From Actinomycetota bacterium (GTDB lineage Bacteria > Actinomycetota > Actinomycetes > Nanopelagicales > Nanopelagicaceae): 64,000 bases of DNA. The translations under genes were made by a program, and so were the position numbers. The stretch is from assembly GCA_016870795.1 (NCBI GenBank), contig VGAJ01000001.1, forward strand, positions 1-64,000. The letters run 5' to 3'. The notes beneath the pieces are model-generated. The model did not search any database and was not told the DNA's origin. It saw nothing but the letters and a program-made list of their open reading frames with translations. How positions within the stretch are numbered: the first letter of the stretch is position 1; each line of letters begins with the position of its first letter. Positions 40,200-54,975 of the stretch are shown here, in pieces.

Positions 40200-41990
40200 T
40201 CAGCCAACATCGCTGAAGCGTAAATTGAGCAGCTCCCGAGCGTGATCTTGGGCGTGTTCTGATTCTTCAATGCCAGAGAGCATTCGAGCTATCTCAATCT
40301 CGCGCTCTTGATCACTTAGGGATTTGATTGAGGTAGATGACAGAAGACCGTTGCTATCTTTCTCAACCAAGATGTGATTATCGGCCCAGAGCGCAACCTG
40401 AGGCAGATGGGTAACCACAATAACTTGTGAATTCATAGCAAGCTTTCTAAGCCTCTTTCCCACTTCAAGAGCTGCTCTACCGCCAACACCAGCATCAACT
40501 TCATCAAAGACATATGTGCCAAGTGGATAAGAGCCAGCTAGCACAACTTCAAGTGCCAACATCAAACGAGATAGTTCTCCACCACTTGCAGCCTTTGATA
40601 CTGGAAGCAATTCTCCGCCGCTATGAGCGGTAAAGAACATAAAGACTTCATCTAGCCCAAAGAGTGAAAAATGCTCATCGCTACTTCCATCTCTACTTTC
40701 CATTTTTACTTCAAAAAGCGCTTTAGCCATAGCAAGTTCCACTAACTCTTTAGTGACAGATGAGGAGAGCTTTTTTGCCGATTGTGCTCTAAGGGCGCTC
40801 AAAGTTTTTGCTTCATCTAGCAGCTTTGCGCGCAACCCTTCCAGCTCTCTGCCCATTTCGGCTAAGCGATCATCTCCCCCACTCAAATCCCTAATGCGAT
40901 TCTTTGCTCCCTCTGCTTTCACAACAGCTTCAGCTAGCGCCTCATTCTTATCACTTGAGTTGCCATACTTTTTGGCAAAAGAGCTCAAAGCAGCTCTACG
41001 GTCTTGAGCCAACTCCAGCGCTTGAGGATCCGCCGAGAGTGAATCTAAATACCGATCAAGATCTGAGGCTGCATCAATTAAATCAAAGAGTTTCTCTGAG
41101 ATGGCATCTGCAATTTGGTCTAATTGAGCATCTCGACCTTTGGCACCAGTTAGAGATTTCTTAGCGCTATGCAATGAATTTAAAGCTCCCGCTTCTTCAT
41201 CTGAGAGCGCTTGTTGGGCACCAAGTGAGGCAATCCTTAAATCTTCAACACTTTCTAGCTTTGAAATTTGAGCCTCCAGCTGGGATAGCTCAGAGCTTTG
41301 TGGCTTTAATTTGGCAAAATCACCTACGAGCTCTTCGAGTGATTTAATCTCGCTATCTCTATCACCTAGAGCTTTCTTTAGCTCCGCTATCTCTTTGCGC
41401 AGCACCTGATAGTTCTTCAGCGCCTCTTGATAAGCAAGGAGAGCTGTAGAAAGTTCTTGACCAGCAAATATATCTAGAATCTCTCGCTGCTTATTTGCTT
41501 TTGTTAGTACTAAATTTGTATGCTGGCCATGAATTTCGATTAGTTGATCTGCAAAAGAAATTAGAGTGCTAGCCGTTGTAGCAGAGCCTGATAGTTGAGC
41601 TTTTGATTTTCCATCTCTGCCCAGCTGTCTTGAAAGAAGGATTGCTGATTCTTCAATTTCAGGTTCATGCTCATCAATTAGCGCGCTTAACTCTTCACTA
41701 ATTTTCTCTGGCAATCTAAAACGACCACTTACCACTGCTCTATCTTGACCCTGCCTAATGTAATCAGCATCGGCCTTCTGTCCCAGGATCAGTGCCAGGG
41801 CATTTAGAAGCATTGTTTTACCAGCTCCAGTTTCACCGGTAATTACATTAAAGCCTTCTTTAAACTCAATCGTTGCGCTATCAATTAGCCCAAGTGAGCG
41901 GATATTGATTTCTTCTAAGAGTGAGCCTTTACGCTCGCCCTTTTTACTCACCGCGCCAGCCATCAACCGGTAATTTAAATTTGGCAACAA
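40200..41990 (-). CDS. recN: DNA repair protein RecN (true start probably downstream of the ORF start)
   Basis: [73 protein letters not shown]. Confidence 0.94.
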   Translation of the reverse strand: MLPNLNYRLMAGAVSKKGERKGSLLEEINIRSLGLIDSATIEFKEGFNVITGETGAGKTMLLNALALILGQKADADYIRQGQDRAVVSGRFRLPEKISEELSALIDEHEPEIEESAILLSRQLGRDGKSKAQLSGSATTASTLISFADQLIEIHGQHTNLVLTKANKQREILDIFAGQELSTALLAYQEALKNYQVLRKEIAELKKALGDRDSEIKSLEELVGDFAKLKPQSSELSQLEAQISKLESVEDLRIASLGAQQALSDEEAGALNSLHSAKKSLTGAKGRDAQLDQIADAISEKLFDLIDAASDLDRYLDSLSADPQALELAQDRRAALSSFAKKYGNSSDKNEALAEAVVKAEGAKNRIRDLSGGDDRLAEMGRELEGLRAKLLDEAKTLSALRAQSAKKLSSSVTKELVELAMAKALFEVKMESRDGSSDEHFSLFGLDEVFMFFTAHSGGELLPVSKAASGGELSRLMLALEVVLAGSYPLGTYVFDEVDAGVGGRAALEVGKRLRKLAMNSQVIVVTHLPQVALWADNHILVEKDSNGLLSSTSIKSLSDQEREIEIARMLSGIEESEHAQDHARELLNLRFSDVG

Positions 41991-42813
41991 GGCGATCAGT
42001 AAATGGCGCTGCGTCGATATGGGCTAGGTTTATATAGCTTTTATCCGAGGTTAGTACGACGCGATCCTTTTCTTTCAAGGCAAACTTGCGAAGACCATCT
42101 GCGGATAGAACGCCCTCATCACTTTCAACATCGATGGCAATTTCTGAATCTGCGCCAATAACCATTGGGTCTGAGAAGAGGGCGTGAGCTGCAAGTGGCA
42201 GAAGAACTAGGGCTTCAACCTCTGGCCAAACAACTGGACCGCCTGCGCTAAAGGCATAAGCAGTTGATCCTGTTGGCGTTGCACAGATAACTGCGTCGCA
42301 GCCCCATCTTGAAAGAGGTCTGTGATCAACTTGAACAAAAAGCTCAATCATTGCCTCAGTGCTTCGCTCAACTGTTACTTCATTAAGCGCCCACCCTTTA
42401 GTAACTAACTCATCGGCTCTAAATACTTGATATGCCAGCGTCATACGCTTTTCAGTCTTATATTTCTTATCTCTAATGGCCGAGATAATCTTTTCTTGAC
42501 TTGGTTTTCCAATCTCTGCAAGAAAACCAACATGTCCTAGATTGATTCCTAGCACTGGGATATTTGATCCATGTATCTGTTCTGCTCCACGCAAAATAGT
42601 TCCATCGCCGCCAAGAACTAAAACGAGTTCAATCTCGCCATATCGCTGCCTTACTTGCTCGCTTCCAACTTGAGTGACGCCAGATACTCCAGTATCTGCA
42701 CTTGAGATAAAGGCAAAGCCTTCAGAGCGAAGAGTCTTAACAATAGATCCCGCAAGCTCTTTTGCTTCAGGGCGAGTTGGATGTAGGACAAGTAGAACTT
42801 CACGCTTTATCAT
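41944..42813 (-). CDS. nadK: NAD kinase
   Basis: LVLGGDGTILRGAEQIHGSNIPVLGINLGHVGFLAEI; DAVICATPTGSTAYAFSAGGPVV. Confidence 0.95.
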   Translation of the reverse strand: MIKREVLLVLHPTRPEAKELAGSIVKTLRSEGFAFISSADTGVSGVTQVGSEQVRQRYGEIELVLVLGGDGTILRGAEQIHGSNIPVLGINLGHVGFLAEIGKPSQEKIISAIRDKKYKTEKRMTLAYQVFRADELVTKGWALNEVTVERSTEAMIELFVQVDHRPLSRWGCDAVICATPTGSTAYAFSAGGPVVWPEVEALVLLPLAAHALFSDPMVIGADSEIAIDVESDEGVLSADGLRKFALKEKDRVVLTSDKSYINLAHIDAAPFTDRLVAKFKLPVDGWRGE

Positions 42814-43602
42814 CTACTGCGGTCCTTTCGCTATCGCCTGATCTAACTCTTTATCTGAAATCATCTCTGCTCCAGATTTAAGCCAGAGAAAATATTCAAC
42901 ATTTCCAGAAGGTCCCGGAAGGCAGCTGGCCACTACTCCAACGGTACCCAAACCTGCATCAAAGGCGCTCCTTGCAATATCGCTAACTGCAGCTTTTCTT
43001 AGCTCTGGATCTCGTACAACTCCCCCTGCTCCCAATCGCTCTCGTCCAACTTCGAATTGAGGCTTAACCATAAGAAGAAAATCTGCTTCGCTCTTGCTCA
43101 CTGAAAGCAGGGCGGGGATAACCAGGGCTAGTGAAATAAAGGAGAGATCAGCGACCACTAAATCAACGCTCTCTTTGATGATCTCGCTACTTAGAGTGCG
43201 CACATTGGTGCGATCATGTATCTCAACTCTTGCATCATTGCGAAGCTCCCAAGCAAGCTGTCCATATCCAACATCAACAGCTATGACCTTTGCTGCCCCC
43301 TTCTTAAGTAAGACATCAGTAAACCCACCAGTTGATGCTCCGGCATCAAGAGCGGTAACTCCGCTAACTCTTATCTCCTTGAAGGCCTCAAGTGCTCCAG
43401 CTAATTTATAGCCGCCTCTTGAAACATAATCATCTCTCTTGCCTGCAAGTGTTATTGAGGTCTCTGGATCGACCTGCGTAGCTGGCTTTGATGCCGGGAT
43501 TCCTCGAACTAGAACTGATCTTGCCTCAATTAAATCAACTGCATCTTCTCTAGATCTTGCAAGGCCTCGTCTAACTAACTCAGCATCTAGGCGGGTTCTC
43601 AT
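42814..43602 (-). CDS. tlyA: TlyA-family rRNA 2'-O-methyltransferase / hemolysin-like
   Basis: RTRLDAELVRRGLARSREDAVDLIEARSVLVRG S4 domain; VSRGGYKLAGALEAF; ALDAGASTGGFTDVLL. Confidence 0.93.
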   Translation of the reverse strand: MRTRLDAELVRRGLARSREDAVDLIEARSVLVRGIPASKPATQVDPETSITLAGKRDDYVSRGGYKLAGALEAFKEIRVSGVTALDAGASTGGFTDVLLKKGAAKVIAVDVGYGQLAWELRNDARVEIHDRTNVRTLSSEIIKESVDLVVADLSFISLALVIPALLSVSKSEADFLLMVKPQFEVGRERLGAGGVVRDPELRKAAVSDIARSAFDAGLGTVGVVASCLPGPSGNVEYFLWLKSGAEMISDKELDQAIAKGPQ

Positions 43603-43642
43603 TTTTCTAGCTGATCTAAATAGATAAGGTAGTTAGAACTTC

Positions 43643-43813
43643 TTAAGCTTGACTCTGGCTAGAGATACCTTCAACATGAGTTAGCGCTGCTGATAAATCT
43701 TGGTTAACTTGATCAAATAGCGCGCCATGTTCGGACAAGGGAGCAAAGGCAATCTCATTAATTCTCTTCTTTATAGCTGAGATCTGCTCGAGATTTTCAA
43801 TATTTTCACTCAT
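43643..43813 (-). CDS. Small conserved-position protein (56 aa) of unknown function between tlyA and phasin-like gene
   Basis: Read by eye (below ORF-track cutoff): MSENIENLEQISAIKKRINEIAFAPLSEHGALFDQVNQDLSAALTHVEGISSQSQA*; ATG overlaps upstream gene stop (ATGA); a small unknown gene sits at the same position in mycobacteria. Confidence 0.75.
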   Translation of the reverse strand: MSENIENLEQISAIKKRINEIAFAPLSEHGALFDQVNQDLSAALTHVEGISSQSQA

Positions 43814-44133
43814 TTTTTCTTACTCGCACTCTTCTTAGCAGCGCTCTTTTTTACTGGAGATTTCTTCTTTGCTGGCTTTGAAGTCCTAGGGGTTGTAACA
43901 AGCCTTGTTTTTAGTAATTCAACTTCCCTTGCGAGTCGATCTAAATCGTCTTGTTTTGCAAAACCCATCTTCTTAACACTTGTCTTTACCTCTTCTTCAA
44001 CGCGAGTTTTAATCGCCTCGCCACTTTCCTTCGCCCATTGATTCAAGGCTGCAGCTACCTCCTGCGGACTCTTCTCACCTGATGAGAGCTTGGTGAGATA
44101 GGTGCGAAGTGCTGATAAGAGATCATTTGCCAT
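43810..44133 (-). CDS. Phasin / PHA-regulator-like small protein with Lys/Ala/Ser-rich C-terminal tail
   Basis: MANDLLSALRTYLTKLSSGEKSPQEVAAALNQWAKESGEAIKTRVEEEVKTSVKKMGFAKQDDLDRLAREVELLKTRL + KKKSPVKKSAAKKSASKKK. Confidence 0.65.
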   Translation of the reverse strand: MANDLLSALRTYLTKLSSGEKSPQEVAAALNQWAKESGEAIKTRVEEEVKTSVKKMGFAKQDDLDRLAREVELLKTRLVTTPRTSKPAKKKSPVKKSAAKKSASKKK

Positions 44134-44161
44134 AGGAGAAAGATAGCCAATTGGCTAGCTC

Positions 44162-45016
44162 TTAGCCCTTTGATTCTTCAGAGGGTTCATTCTTTTGATA
44201 CTTAACTCTAAATTCTTCAGCCTCACCTGCGCGCCCGGCTGCAATTAAGGCCTGGATATATGCGCCTTGAAGTTTGGCAGCAAAGCTGGCATCGCTAAGT
44301 GTTAGCTCAGGACAGGTTAGCGTCACAACAGCTGCCTCACTTTGACCAAGAGCGCTTCTTGCCCCGGCAGCGGCAATACGCAGCTCGACTCGCTCGCCTT
44401 GGCTTAGTAATTTGGGATCGATAGAGCCGGCAATTTCAAGGGTTTTTCGGGGATTTCCCAGGGCAAGCTCTGCTTGGGCTAGATATGGCAGGGCAGATTG
44501 AGAGCCTGAAATTCTTATCGCCGCTCTTAACTCTTTCTGAGCAACTTCATATTTCTCAAAATTCAGCGCAGCAATTCCAGCCCGCTCTCTAACAATTGCA
44601 ACTCTTCCCGCTCTAAATACTGCTGCCTGGCCATGCCAGAATGCTCGCTCTGGATTACTCTCAAGAAATAGATTTATGCAGACTAAATGCTTTGCAACAA
44701 CTTCTCCGTTTTCAGCAGCGAGTGTGCCGAGTGCAAATGCATCTCTCTTCTCTAACTCTTTTCCAGTTACTTCTATTGGAATATCAGGTTCTGCAAATTT
44801 TCTTACTCTTCTGTTTTCATCTCGTAAATCATTTCTCTCGCGACCAACACCGCCTCTTGCAAGCCTTGGACCGCTTCTATCAGAACCTCTGCGATCGCTT
44901 GGTTTTCTATCGCTAGGTTTTCTATCGCTAGGTTTTCTGGAAGAAGGCCTGCGATCAGAGCTCTTGTGATAGGAAGGACGTGCAGGTCTTTCAACCATTA
45001 GCTCCTCCTTAACCAA
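44162..45016 (-). CDS. Tetratricopeptide-like protein with basic repetitive N-terminus
   Basis: SSRKPSDRKPSDRKPSDRRGSDRSGPRLARGG N-terminus, helical-repeat-like C-terminal part; conserved position near tlyA. Confidence 0.65.
   Translation of the reverse strand: MVKEELMVERPARPSYHKSSDRRPSSRKPSDRKPSDRKPSDRRGSDRSGPRLARGGVGRERNDLRDENRRVRKFAEPDIPIEVTGKELEKRDAFALGTLAAENGEVVAKHLVCINLFLESNPERAFWHGQAAVFRAGRVAIVRERAGIAALNFEKYEVAQKELRAAIRISGSQSALPYLAQAELALGNPRKTLEIAGSIDPKLLSQGERVELRIAAAGARSALGQSEAAVVTLTCPELTLSDASFAAKLQGAYIQALIAAGRAGEAEEFRVKYQKNEPSEESKG
44893..44942. repeat. ~3.3-copy 15-bp tandem repeat (GCTAGGTTTTCTATC) encoding KPSDR pentapeptides
   Basis: cgcttggttttctat/cgctaggttttctat/cgctaggttttctgg. 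Confidence 0.9.
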
Positions 45017-45048
45017 TATCTTGAAGTCTATGTTAGAGATGAAAAGAA

Positions 45049-45078
45049 AAAAGGGGCCGCAGTAAACTGCAACCCCTC
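45049..45078 (-). terminator. Rho-independent terminator of the rRNA operon
   Basis: Minus strand GGGGTTGCAGTTTACTGCGGCCCCTTTTTTC: GC-rich stem followed by T6. Confidence 0.9.
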
Positions 45079-45092
45079 GTTTCTAATATAAG

Positions 45093-45208
45093 TCCGGCGG
45101 CGTTCTACTCTCCCACAAGGTGACCCGTGCAGTACCATCGACGCTGAGAGGCTTAACTTCCGGGTTCGGAATGGGACCGGGTGTTTCCCTCTCGCTATGA
45201 CCGCCGAA
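45093..45208 (-). rRNA. rrf: 5S rRNA
   Basis: Conserved CCCGGAAGTTAAGCCTCTCAGCGTCGATGGTACTGC and flanking stems; ends approximate. Confidence 0.93.
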
Positions 45209-45313
45209 ACGCTATTGAGATGTCAATCAAAACCATCAAATATCTTTCGATCTTTGATTTGGTTCCCGACCGTATCTCGGGAACCACACAGTGGACGCGT
45301 AGCAACTTTGTAG

Positions 45314-48398
<3,085 letters not shown>

Positions 48399-48424
48399 TT
48401 GACCACAAAGATGCTCGCGTCCAC

Positions 48425-48444
48425 TGTGTAGTTCTCAAGCTACG
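48425..48444 (-). promoter_or_regulatory. boxA-like antitermination element in 16S-23S spacer
   Basis: Minus strand CCGTAGCTTGAGAACTACAC, resembles actinobacterial boxA CTTGAGAACTCAACA. Confidence 0.6.
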
Positions 48445-48599
48445 GGCGGTACTCGATTAGAGGCCTTACAACCTCTTTTCAAGTCCACTTGAAGAAACGG
48501 TCTCCCGTCCCCTCAGGACCCAACAGCGTGCCTCGTTTGCGCGATTACTCGCGCGACGAATTTAGTCAATGCTCCACTTGATTATTTTGAGCTTTCGCT

Positions 48600-50119
<1,520 letters not shown>

Positions 50120-50267
50120 ATTTTGATTCAACGAGACGTTGATTCCGGCGAAAGACATAACAAACTGTCGTTTATTTATTGTCTTTGACCAATTGATTTA
50201 TTTACAAAGGATTCGACGGGCATGGCAATAAAGCCATACCTCATCGAGGTAATTGGCATTGACTTTT

Positions 50268-50290
50268 GGCACGCTGTTGAGTTCTCAAGG
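50268..50290 (-). promoter_or_regulatory. boxA antitermination element in rRNA leader
   Basis: Minus strand CCTTGAGAACTCAACAGCGTGCC, actinobacterial rrn boxA-like. Confidence 0.75.
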
Positions 50291-50370
50291 TACGGGTGCG
50301 CACCGATTCCGGGCCTTACAGCCGTTGGCAGGGCACAACCAATCCGCCCCTTTTACAGGGCAGAAGGAGA

Positions 50371-50398
50371 AACTTAGGCCTTTAATCACTTAGGGTCA
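50371..50398 (-). promoter_or_regulatory. Possible rRNA promoter (-35 TTGACC, 17 bp, -10-like TAAGTT)
   Basis: Minus strand TTGACCctaagtgattaaaggccTAAGTT. Confidence 0.4.
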
Positions 50399-50439
50399 AA
50401 TCACCCCCTGCAAAACCCAAAAAATGGGGCGCAGAGGCC

Positions 50440-50466
50440 AAAAAACCTTGATAAATAAGGGTTTTA
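50440..50466 (-). terminator. Candidate tyrS terminator
   Basis: Minus strand AAAACCCTTatttatcAAGGTTTTTTGG: imperfect AT-rich stem followed by T6. Confidence 0.55.
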
Positions 50467-50569
50467 GCTTCTAGGGAAGTTCTTGCTCGACTACTCGGCC
50501 TGGTGTTGAAGTCCGATTTCGTAGCGAGGAAGCCAAGGATAACGCTCTTTTTTAAGGGGTGCAAGTCCT

Positions 50570-51844
50570 CTAATCGGTGATTTCTACCGCAACCAGATCG
50601 CGTTTTCCTTTACGGAGCAAGAGAAATTGACCATGAAGCAGATCAGAACTCTTTGGAGCGAAATCCTCGCCAGTAATTTTCTCATTATTTAAATATGCCC
50701 CGCCCTCTTTGATAACTCTTCGCGCAGCAGACTTAGATTCCACCACTCCAGAGCTAGCAATTAGATCTACCCAGGAAGGAATCTCTGCTCCCTTTTTAAT
50801 TCTTGCCTTTGGAAGCTCTGCTAGCGCCGACTTTAAAGTTTCAATGTCGAGATCTCTTATCTCGCCCTGACCAAATAGAGCTTTCGCTGCAGCTTCTACC
50901 TTTCTTGCTTGATCAGCGCCATGAAGAAGCGTTGTTACCTCTCTGGCAAGTTCTCGATGGGCCTCTCTTGCCCCAGGATTTGTTTTGAGAGATTCAAAGA
51001 GCGCCTCGAGCTCCCCGCGAGACTTAAATGAAAATGTCTTTAACAATTGTTCAACATCTCTATCATCAGAATTTAAGAAAAATTGAAAGAGCGCATAGGC
51101 CGAGGTCATAGTGGGATCTAGCCAAATTGCTCCCTCTGCAGTTTTGCCAAACTTTGTTCCATCAGCTTTTGCAAGAAGAGGGATTGTTAGGGCGTGCGCG
51201 CTCTTTGCTTCCACGCGACGAATTAGATCAACGCCTGCAACAATATTTCCCCACTGATCGCTGCCACCAATTTGTAGTGCGCAGTTATGTCTTCTAAAAA
51301 GTTCCAGATAATCAAAGGCCTGCATCACTTGATAAGAAAATTCAGTATAGGAAATGCCACCTGATTCAAGGCGAGAGGCCACTGAATCCTTAGCTAGCAT
51401 CTGATTGACACTAAAGTGTTTTCCAATATCTCTTAGGAATTCAATTGCTGAAACAGGCGCCGTCCAATCAAAATTATTTGCCATAATCGCCGCGTTCTTG
51501 CCAGTGAAATCAAGAAAGCCCTCTAATTGCTTTCTGATTCGCTCAACCCAATCAGCAACTAAATCAGCTTCATTTAGGCTTCGCTCAGCGCTTCGCCCAC
51601 TTGGATCTCCTACTAAACCTGTGGCTCCCCCAACAAGTGCTATCGGTTTATAACCAGCTAATTGAAACCTGCGAAGCAGCGTTAGAGCAACTAAATTTCC
51701 AATGTGAAGACTTGGAGCAGTTGGATCAAATCCAAGATAAAGACTTGCTCCAGGGTTAGATAGATACTTCTCTAACTCAGCTCTATCTGTACTCTGAGCG
51801 ATAGAGCCGCGCCAAGTTAAATCATCTAGTAGCGCTTTGCTCAT
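50570..51844 (-). CDS. tyrS: Tyrosyl-tRNA synthetase
   Basis: LYLGFDPTAPSLHIGNLVALTLLRRFQLAGYKPIALVGGATG; DGTKFGKTAEGAIWLD; C-terminal S4 domain. Confidence 0.97.
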   Translation of the reverse strand: MSKALLDDLTWRGSIAQSTDRAELEKYLSNPGASLYLGFDPTAPSLHIGNLVALTLLRRFQLAGYKPIALVGGATGLVGDPSGRSAERSLNEADLVADWVERIRKQLEGFLDFTGKNAAIMANNFDWTAPVSAIEFLRDIGKHFSVNQMLAKDSVASRLESGGISYTEFSYQVMQAFDYLELFRRHNCALQIGGSDQWGNIVAGVDLIRRVEAKSAHALTIPLLAKADGTKFGKTAEGAIWLDPTMTSAYALFQFFLNSDDRDVEQLLKTFSFKSRGELEALFESLKTNPGAREAHRELAREVTTLLHGADQARKVEAAAKALFGQGEIRDLDIETLKSALAELPKARIKKGAEIPSWVDLIASSGVVESKSAARRVIKEGGAYLNNEKITGEDFAPKSSDLLHGQFLLLRKGKRDLVAVEITD

Positions 51845-53268
51845 TGGTCCATCATGCCTGAAAATCTCTTCCGCTCGCCGGCAAATTCGCTAGCGTCAGC
51901 AGAAATTTTCACTCGTAAATTAGCAATCTGTTTCTTAACGCTCTCAGGGGCGGTTCCACTTGCGCTAGCTCTAGCAGTCAAGGCTGCATCAAGATTAAGA
52001 CGGCTTCGAATCTCGCCACTTAAGAGTGGATGAATACTCTTAAGATCTAAATCATTTAATTGATCAAGTTCAATTGAAAGCTCTTCACATCTTCTAACCG
52101 CTTTACCTGCGGCATCGTGGGCGATAGGAAAAGCCACTCCCTTAAGAACTAGAAAGTCGGCAATCTCAGTAGCAAGGGAAAAACCAAGGGGCGCTGCTGC
52201 TCTCATCTTCTCTCTATCAAATTTACTAGTTGCAACCATCCCAGTAATTGCGGGAAGCAATAGCAGGAGATTCTCTACTGCATCAAATGTCAGCTCTTTA
52301 TCCTCTTGCAAGTCGCGGTTATAGGCAAAGGGCAAACCTTTTAGAACGGTTAATAATCCAGTTAGTGATCCAATAAATCGCCCAGCTTTTCCTCTCGCAA
52401 GTTCTGCTGCATCGGGATTTTTCTTCTGCGGCATAATCGAAGAGCCTGTTGCATAAGCATCATCTAATTCAACCCAAGCAAATTCACTACTTGCATAAAG
52501 GCTCCACTCCTCACCGATTCTTGAGAGATGAATACCGATTAACGAAATAACAAAGAGAGCCTCTGCGACAAAATCTCTATCGCTAACTGCATCAATGCTA
52601 TTTGCTATTGCTCCGCTAAATCCAAGCTCCTTAGCACTTGATTCAGGATTCAGTGGAAGTGATGATCCGGCTAGCGCGCCTGCGCCAAGGGGTGAGAGAT
52701 TACTCCTGGTCAGCCAATCTGAGATTCTTGAAACATCCCTACTTAGACTGTGAGCATGCTTAGCTAACTCATGACCAAATGAAACTGGTTGAGCATGTTG
52801 AAGATGGGTAAAGCCAGGTGAAACATCGCCTGCATATTCACCTGCTAGATCGGTGATAGCGCTACTAAGTTTTAGAGTCTCTAGTGCAATTTCAATCATG
52901 TGATCAATTAAGTAGAGTCGAAAATCGGTAGCTACTTGATCATTTCGTGATCGACCAGCTCTTATTGCTCCACCTTCTGCGCCAAGTTTTTCTATAAGTC
53001 CTCGCTCAAGTGCTGAATGGACATCTTCATCGCTAGCAATCGGAGCAAATTTGCCACTTGCTACTTCACTTTGTAGCTCTTTGATTGCACTTCTTATTTT
53101 GGCCGCTAGGGCTTTATCGATTATGGCACTTGCCTCTAAAGAATTAAGGTGAGCTAGCGAACTTCTTAAGTCATAGGAAGCAAGGCGCCAATCAAAGTGG
53201 ACGCTCCTTGAGAGTGCAAACATCGCCTCTCCAGCCTCTTTTGAGAACCTGCCGCCCCAAAGCGCCAT
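51841..53268 (-). CDS. argH: Argininosuccinate lyase
   Basis: MALWGGRFSKEAGEAMFALSRSVHFDWRLASYD; GSSIMPQKKNPDAAELARGK. Confidence 0.97.
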   Translation of the reverse strand: MALWGGRFSKEAGEAMFALSRSVHFDWRLASYDLRSSLAHLNSLEASAIIDKALAAKIRSAIKELQSEVASGKFAPIASDEDVHSALERGLIEKLGAEGGAIRAGRSRNDQVATDFRLYLIDHMIEIALETLKLSSAITDLAGEYAGDVSPGFTHLQHAQPVSFGHELAKHAHSLSRDVSRISDWLTRSNLSPLGAGALAGSSLPLNPESSAKELGFSGAIANSIDAVSDRDFVAEALFVISLIGIHLSRIGEEWSLYASSEFAWVELDDAYATGSSIMPQKKNPDAAELARGKAGRFIGSLTGLLTVLKGLPFAYNRDLQEDKELTFDAVENLLLLLPAITGMVATSKFDREKMRAAAPLGFSLATEIADFLVLKGVAFPIAHDAAGKAVRRCEELSIELDQLNDLDLKSIHPLLSGEIRSRLNLDAALTARASASGTAPESVKKQIANLRVKISADASEFAGERKRFSGMMDQ

Positions 53269-53801
53269 TACCTTCTCGCCTTCTTTGACTTGCTCGTTTT
53301 CCGAGCGTTACTTGAAAACTCAGAAGCAATGTAATCACGAAGCTCGGCAGCGAGAAGCTTTCCTCCGCTTGCGTTTCGTGAAATAACTAAAACTGTGTCA
53401 TCTCCTGCGATAGTTCCTATTGCATTTGAAAGCTCTGAGCTCTCCGAAGCGCGATCAAGGGCGCTAGCAAGTAGTTGCGCTCCCCCTGGTGGAGTCTTTA
53501 TAACAACGATATTTCCGCTAGCGGTGATACTCAATAAAAGTTGATCAGAGACTCGGGCCATTCTAGCCAAAGGTTCCACGCTTGAATCGAGAAATTGATA
53601 GCGCATTACCCCAGAGGCATCTTTACCTCTAACCGCTCCAACATCATCGAGGTCTCGACTTGCAGTTGCCTGCGTTACTTCAATACCTTCATCAGCCAAA
53701 AGCTCCACTAAATCGCCTTGCGAATGAACAAGGCCTTGGTTAACAAAATTGACTACAAGCGCCCGTCTTGCATTAGAGGAGAGAGTTCCACGTTTAGCCA
53801 C
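53268..53801 (-). CDS. argR: Arginine repressor
   Basis: (GTG)AKRGTLSSNARRALVVNFVNQGLVHSQGDLVELLADEGIEVTQATASRDLDDVGAVRG; GTIAGDDTVLVISR; SD GAGGAG 7 nt upstream of GTG at 53801. Confidence 0.93.
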   Translation of the reverse strand: MAKRGTLSSNARRALVVNFVNQGLVHSQGDLVELLADEGIEVTQATASRDLDDVGAVRGKDASGVMRYQFLDSSVEPLARMARVSDQLLLSITASGNIVVIKTPPGGAQLLASALDRASESSELSNAIGTIAGDDTVLVISRNASGGKLLAAELRDYIASEFSSNARKTSKSKKARR

Positions 53802-54975
53802 GATAAATCTCCTCACAACTTGAATTAAAAGCAGTGACAAAAGACATGATCTGCTTTTCGCTTACTACGTAAGCTGGAGCAATTCTAATTACATCAGCGC
53901 TGGCAGCATTTACTAGAAACCCTCTAGATTGCATATCGGCTGCAATCTTCTTAGCTTTATTCTCCTTTATACAAATACCTATTAGTAAGCCTTTGCCTCG
54001 AACTTGTTCCACTCCAATGATTGGCGAGATCAAGTTTCGTATTAGCGCTCCCTTTACAGTATTTAGCGCCAGATAATTCTTCTTCTCAATCTCATCAATA
54101 ACTGCAATCGCTGCAGCAGCAGCAACAGGATTTCCTCCAAAGGTGCTGCCATGCGAACCCGCTTTAAAAAGTTCAGATGCTTTGCCTAACGTGATCATTG
54201 CTGCCAATGGAAGTCCGCCCCCTAAGCCTTTTGCAATTGTGATTAGATCTGGCTTTATTCCTTCATCTTCATATCCAAACCAACTTCCGCAGCGACCCAT
54301 ACCGGTCTGCACTGCATCTATTGCAAGCAGAGCGCCATTTTCATCACAGATCTGCCTTGCTGCCTTTAAGTAGCCAATTGGAGGAGTTACTACCCCGGCC
54401 TCGCCCATAATGGGCTCAAGAATTACCATGGAAGTTCTCTTATTAACTACCCTTTTTAAAGCTTTGATATCGCCATACTTCACATGCTTAACTCCAGGAA
54501 GCAATGGCTTGAAAGCATCCTTCTTAGAACTCTGTCCAGTTAGCGAAAGTGCTCCCATGGTTCTTCCGTGAAATGCCCCAGTTGCGGCAACTATTCTCTT
54601 GCCGCGATGAAGACGAGCAATTTTTATAGCTGCTTCATTTGCCTCAGCTCCTGAATTGCAGAAGAAAACTCTTGCGCTCCTATCTGACGTCATTTTCTGA
54701 AGTTTCCCAGCAAGCTCTAGCGCCACAGGATGTGCATAGAAGTTACTAACATGGCTTAATTGCCTAATCTGCTTTGAGACAGCGGCCACTATGGCTGGAT
54801 GGTTATGGCCCAGAAGATTTGTTGCAATACCTCCCAGGAAGTCTAGGTATTTGACCCCATCTAAATCCCAGACTTCAATACCTTTACCTTTTGAAAGAGA
54901 GATGCTGGGGGTTCCATAATTGCTCTGCATTACAGAGTTCCATTTTCTCAGTGATTCTTTATTACTTTTCTTCAT
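53794..54975 (-). CDS. argD: Acetylornithine aminotransferase
   Basis: YLDFLGGIATNLLGHNHPAIVAAV; FCNSGAEANEAAIKIAR; HGSTFGGNPVAAAAA. Confidence 0.95.
   Translation of the reverse strand: MKKSNKESLRKWNSVMQSNYGTPSISLSKGKGIEVWDLDGVKYLDFLGGIATNLLGHNHPAIVAAVSKQIRQLSHVSNFYAHPVALELAGKLQKMTSDRSARVFFCNSGAEANEAAIKIARLHRGKRIVAATGAFHGRTMGALSLTGQSSKKDAFKPLLPGVKHVKYGDIKALKRVVNKRTSMVILEPIMGEAGVVTPPIGYLKAARQICDENGALLAIDAVQTGMGRCGSWFGYEDEGIKPDLITIAKGLGGGLPLAAMITLGKASELFKAGSHGSTFGGNPVAAAAAIAVIDEIEKKNYLALNTVKGALIRNLISPIIGVEQVRGKGLLIGICIKENKAKKIAADMQSRGFLVNAASADVIRIAPAYVVSEKQIMSFVTAFNSSCEEIYRG

Noticed and set aside
50382-50564. 60-aa minus ORF between tyrS and rRNA
   Set aside because: Overlaps the candidate tyrS terminator and rRNA promoter region; no recognisable protein features.
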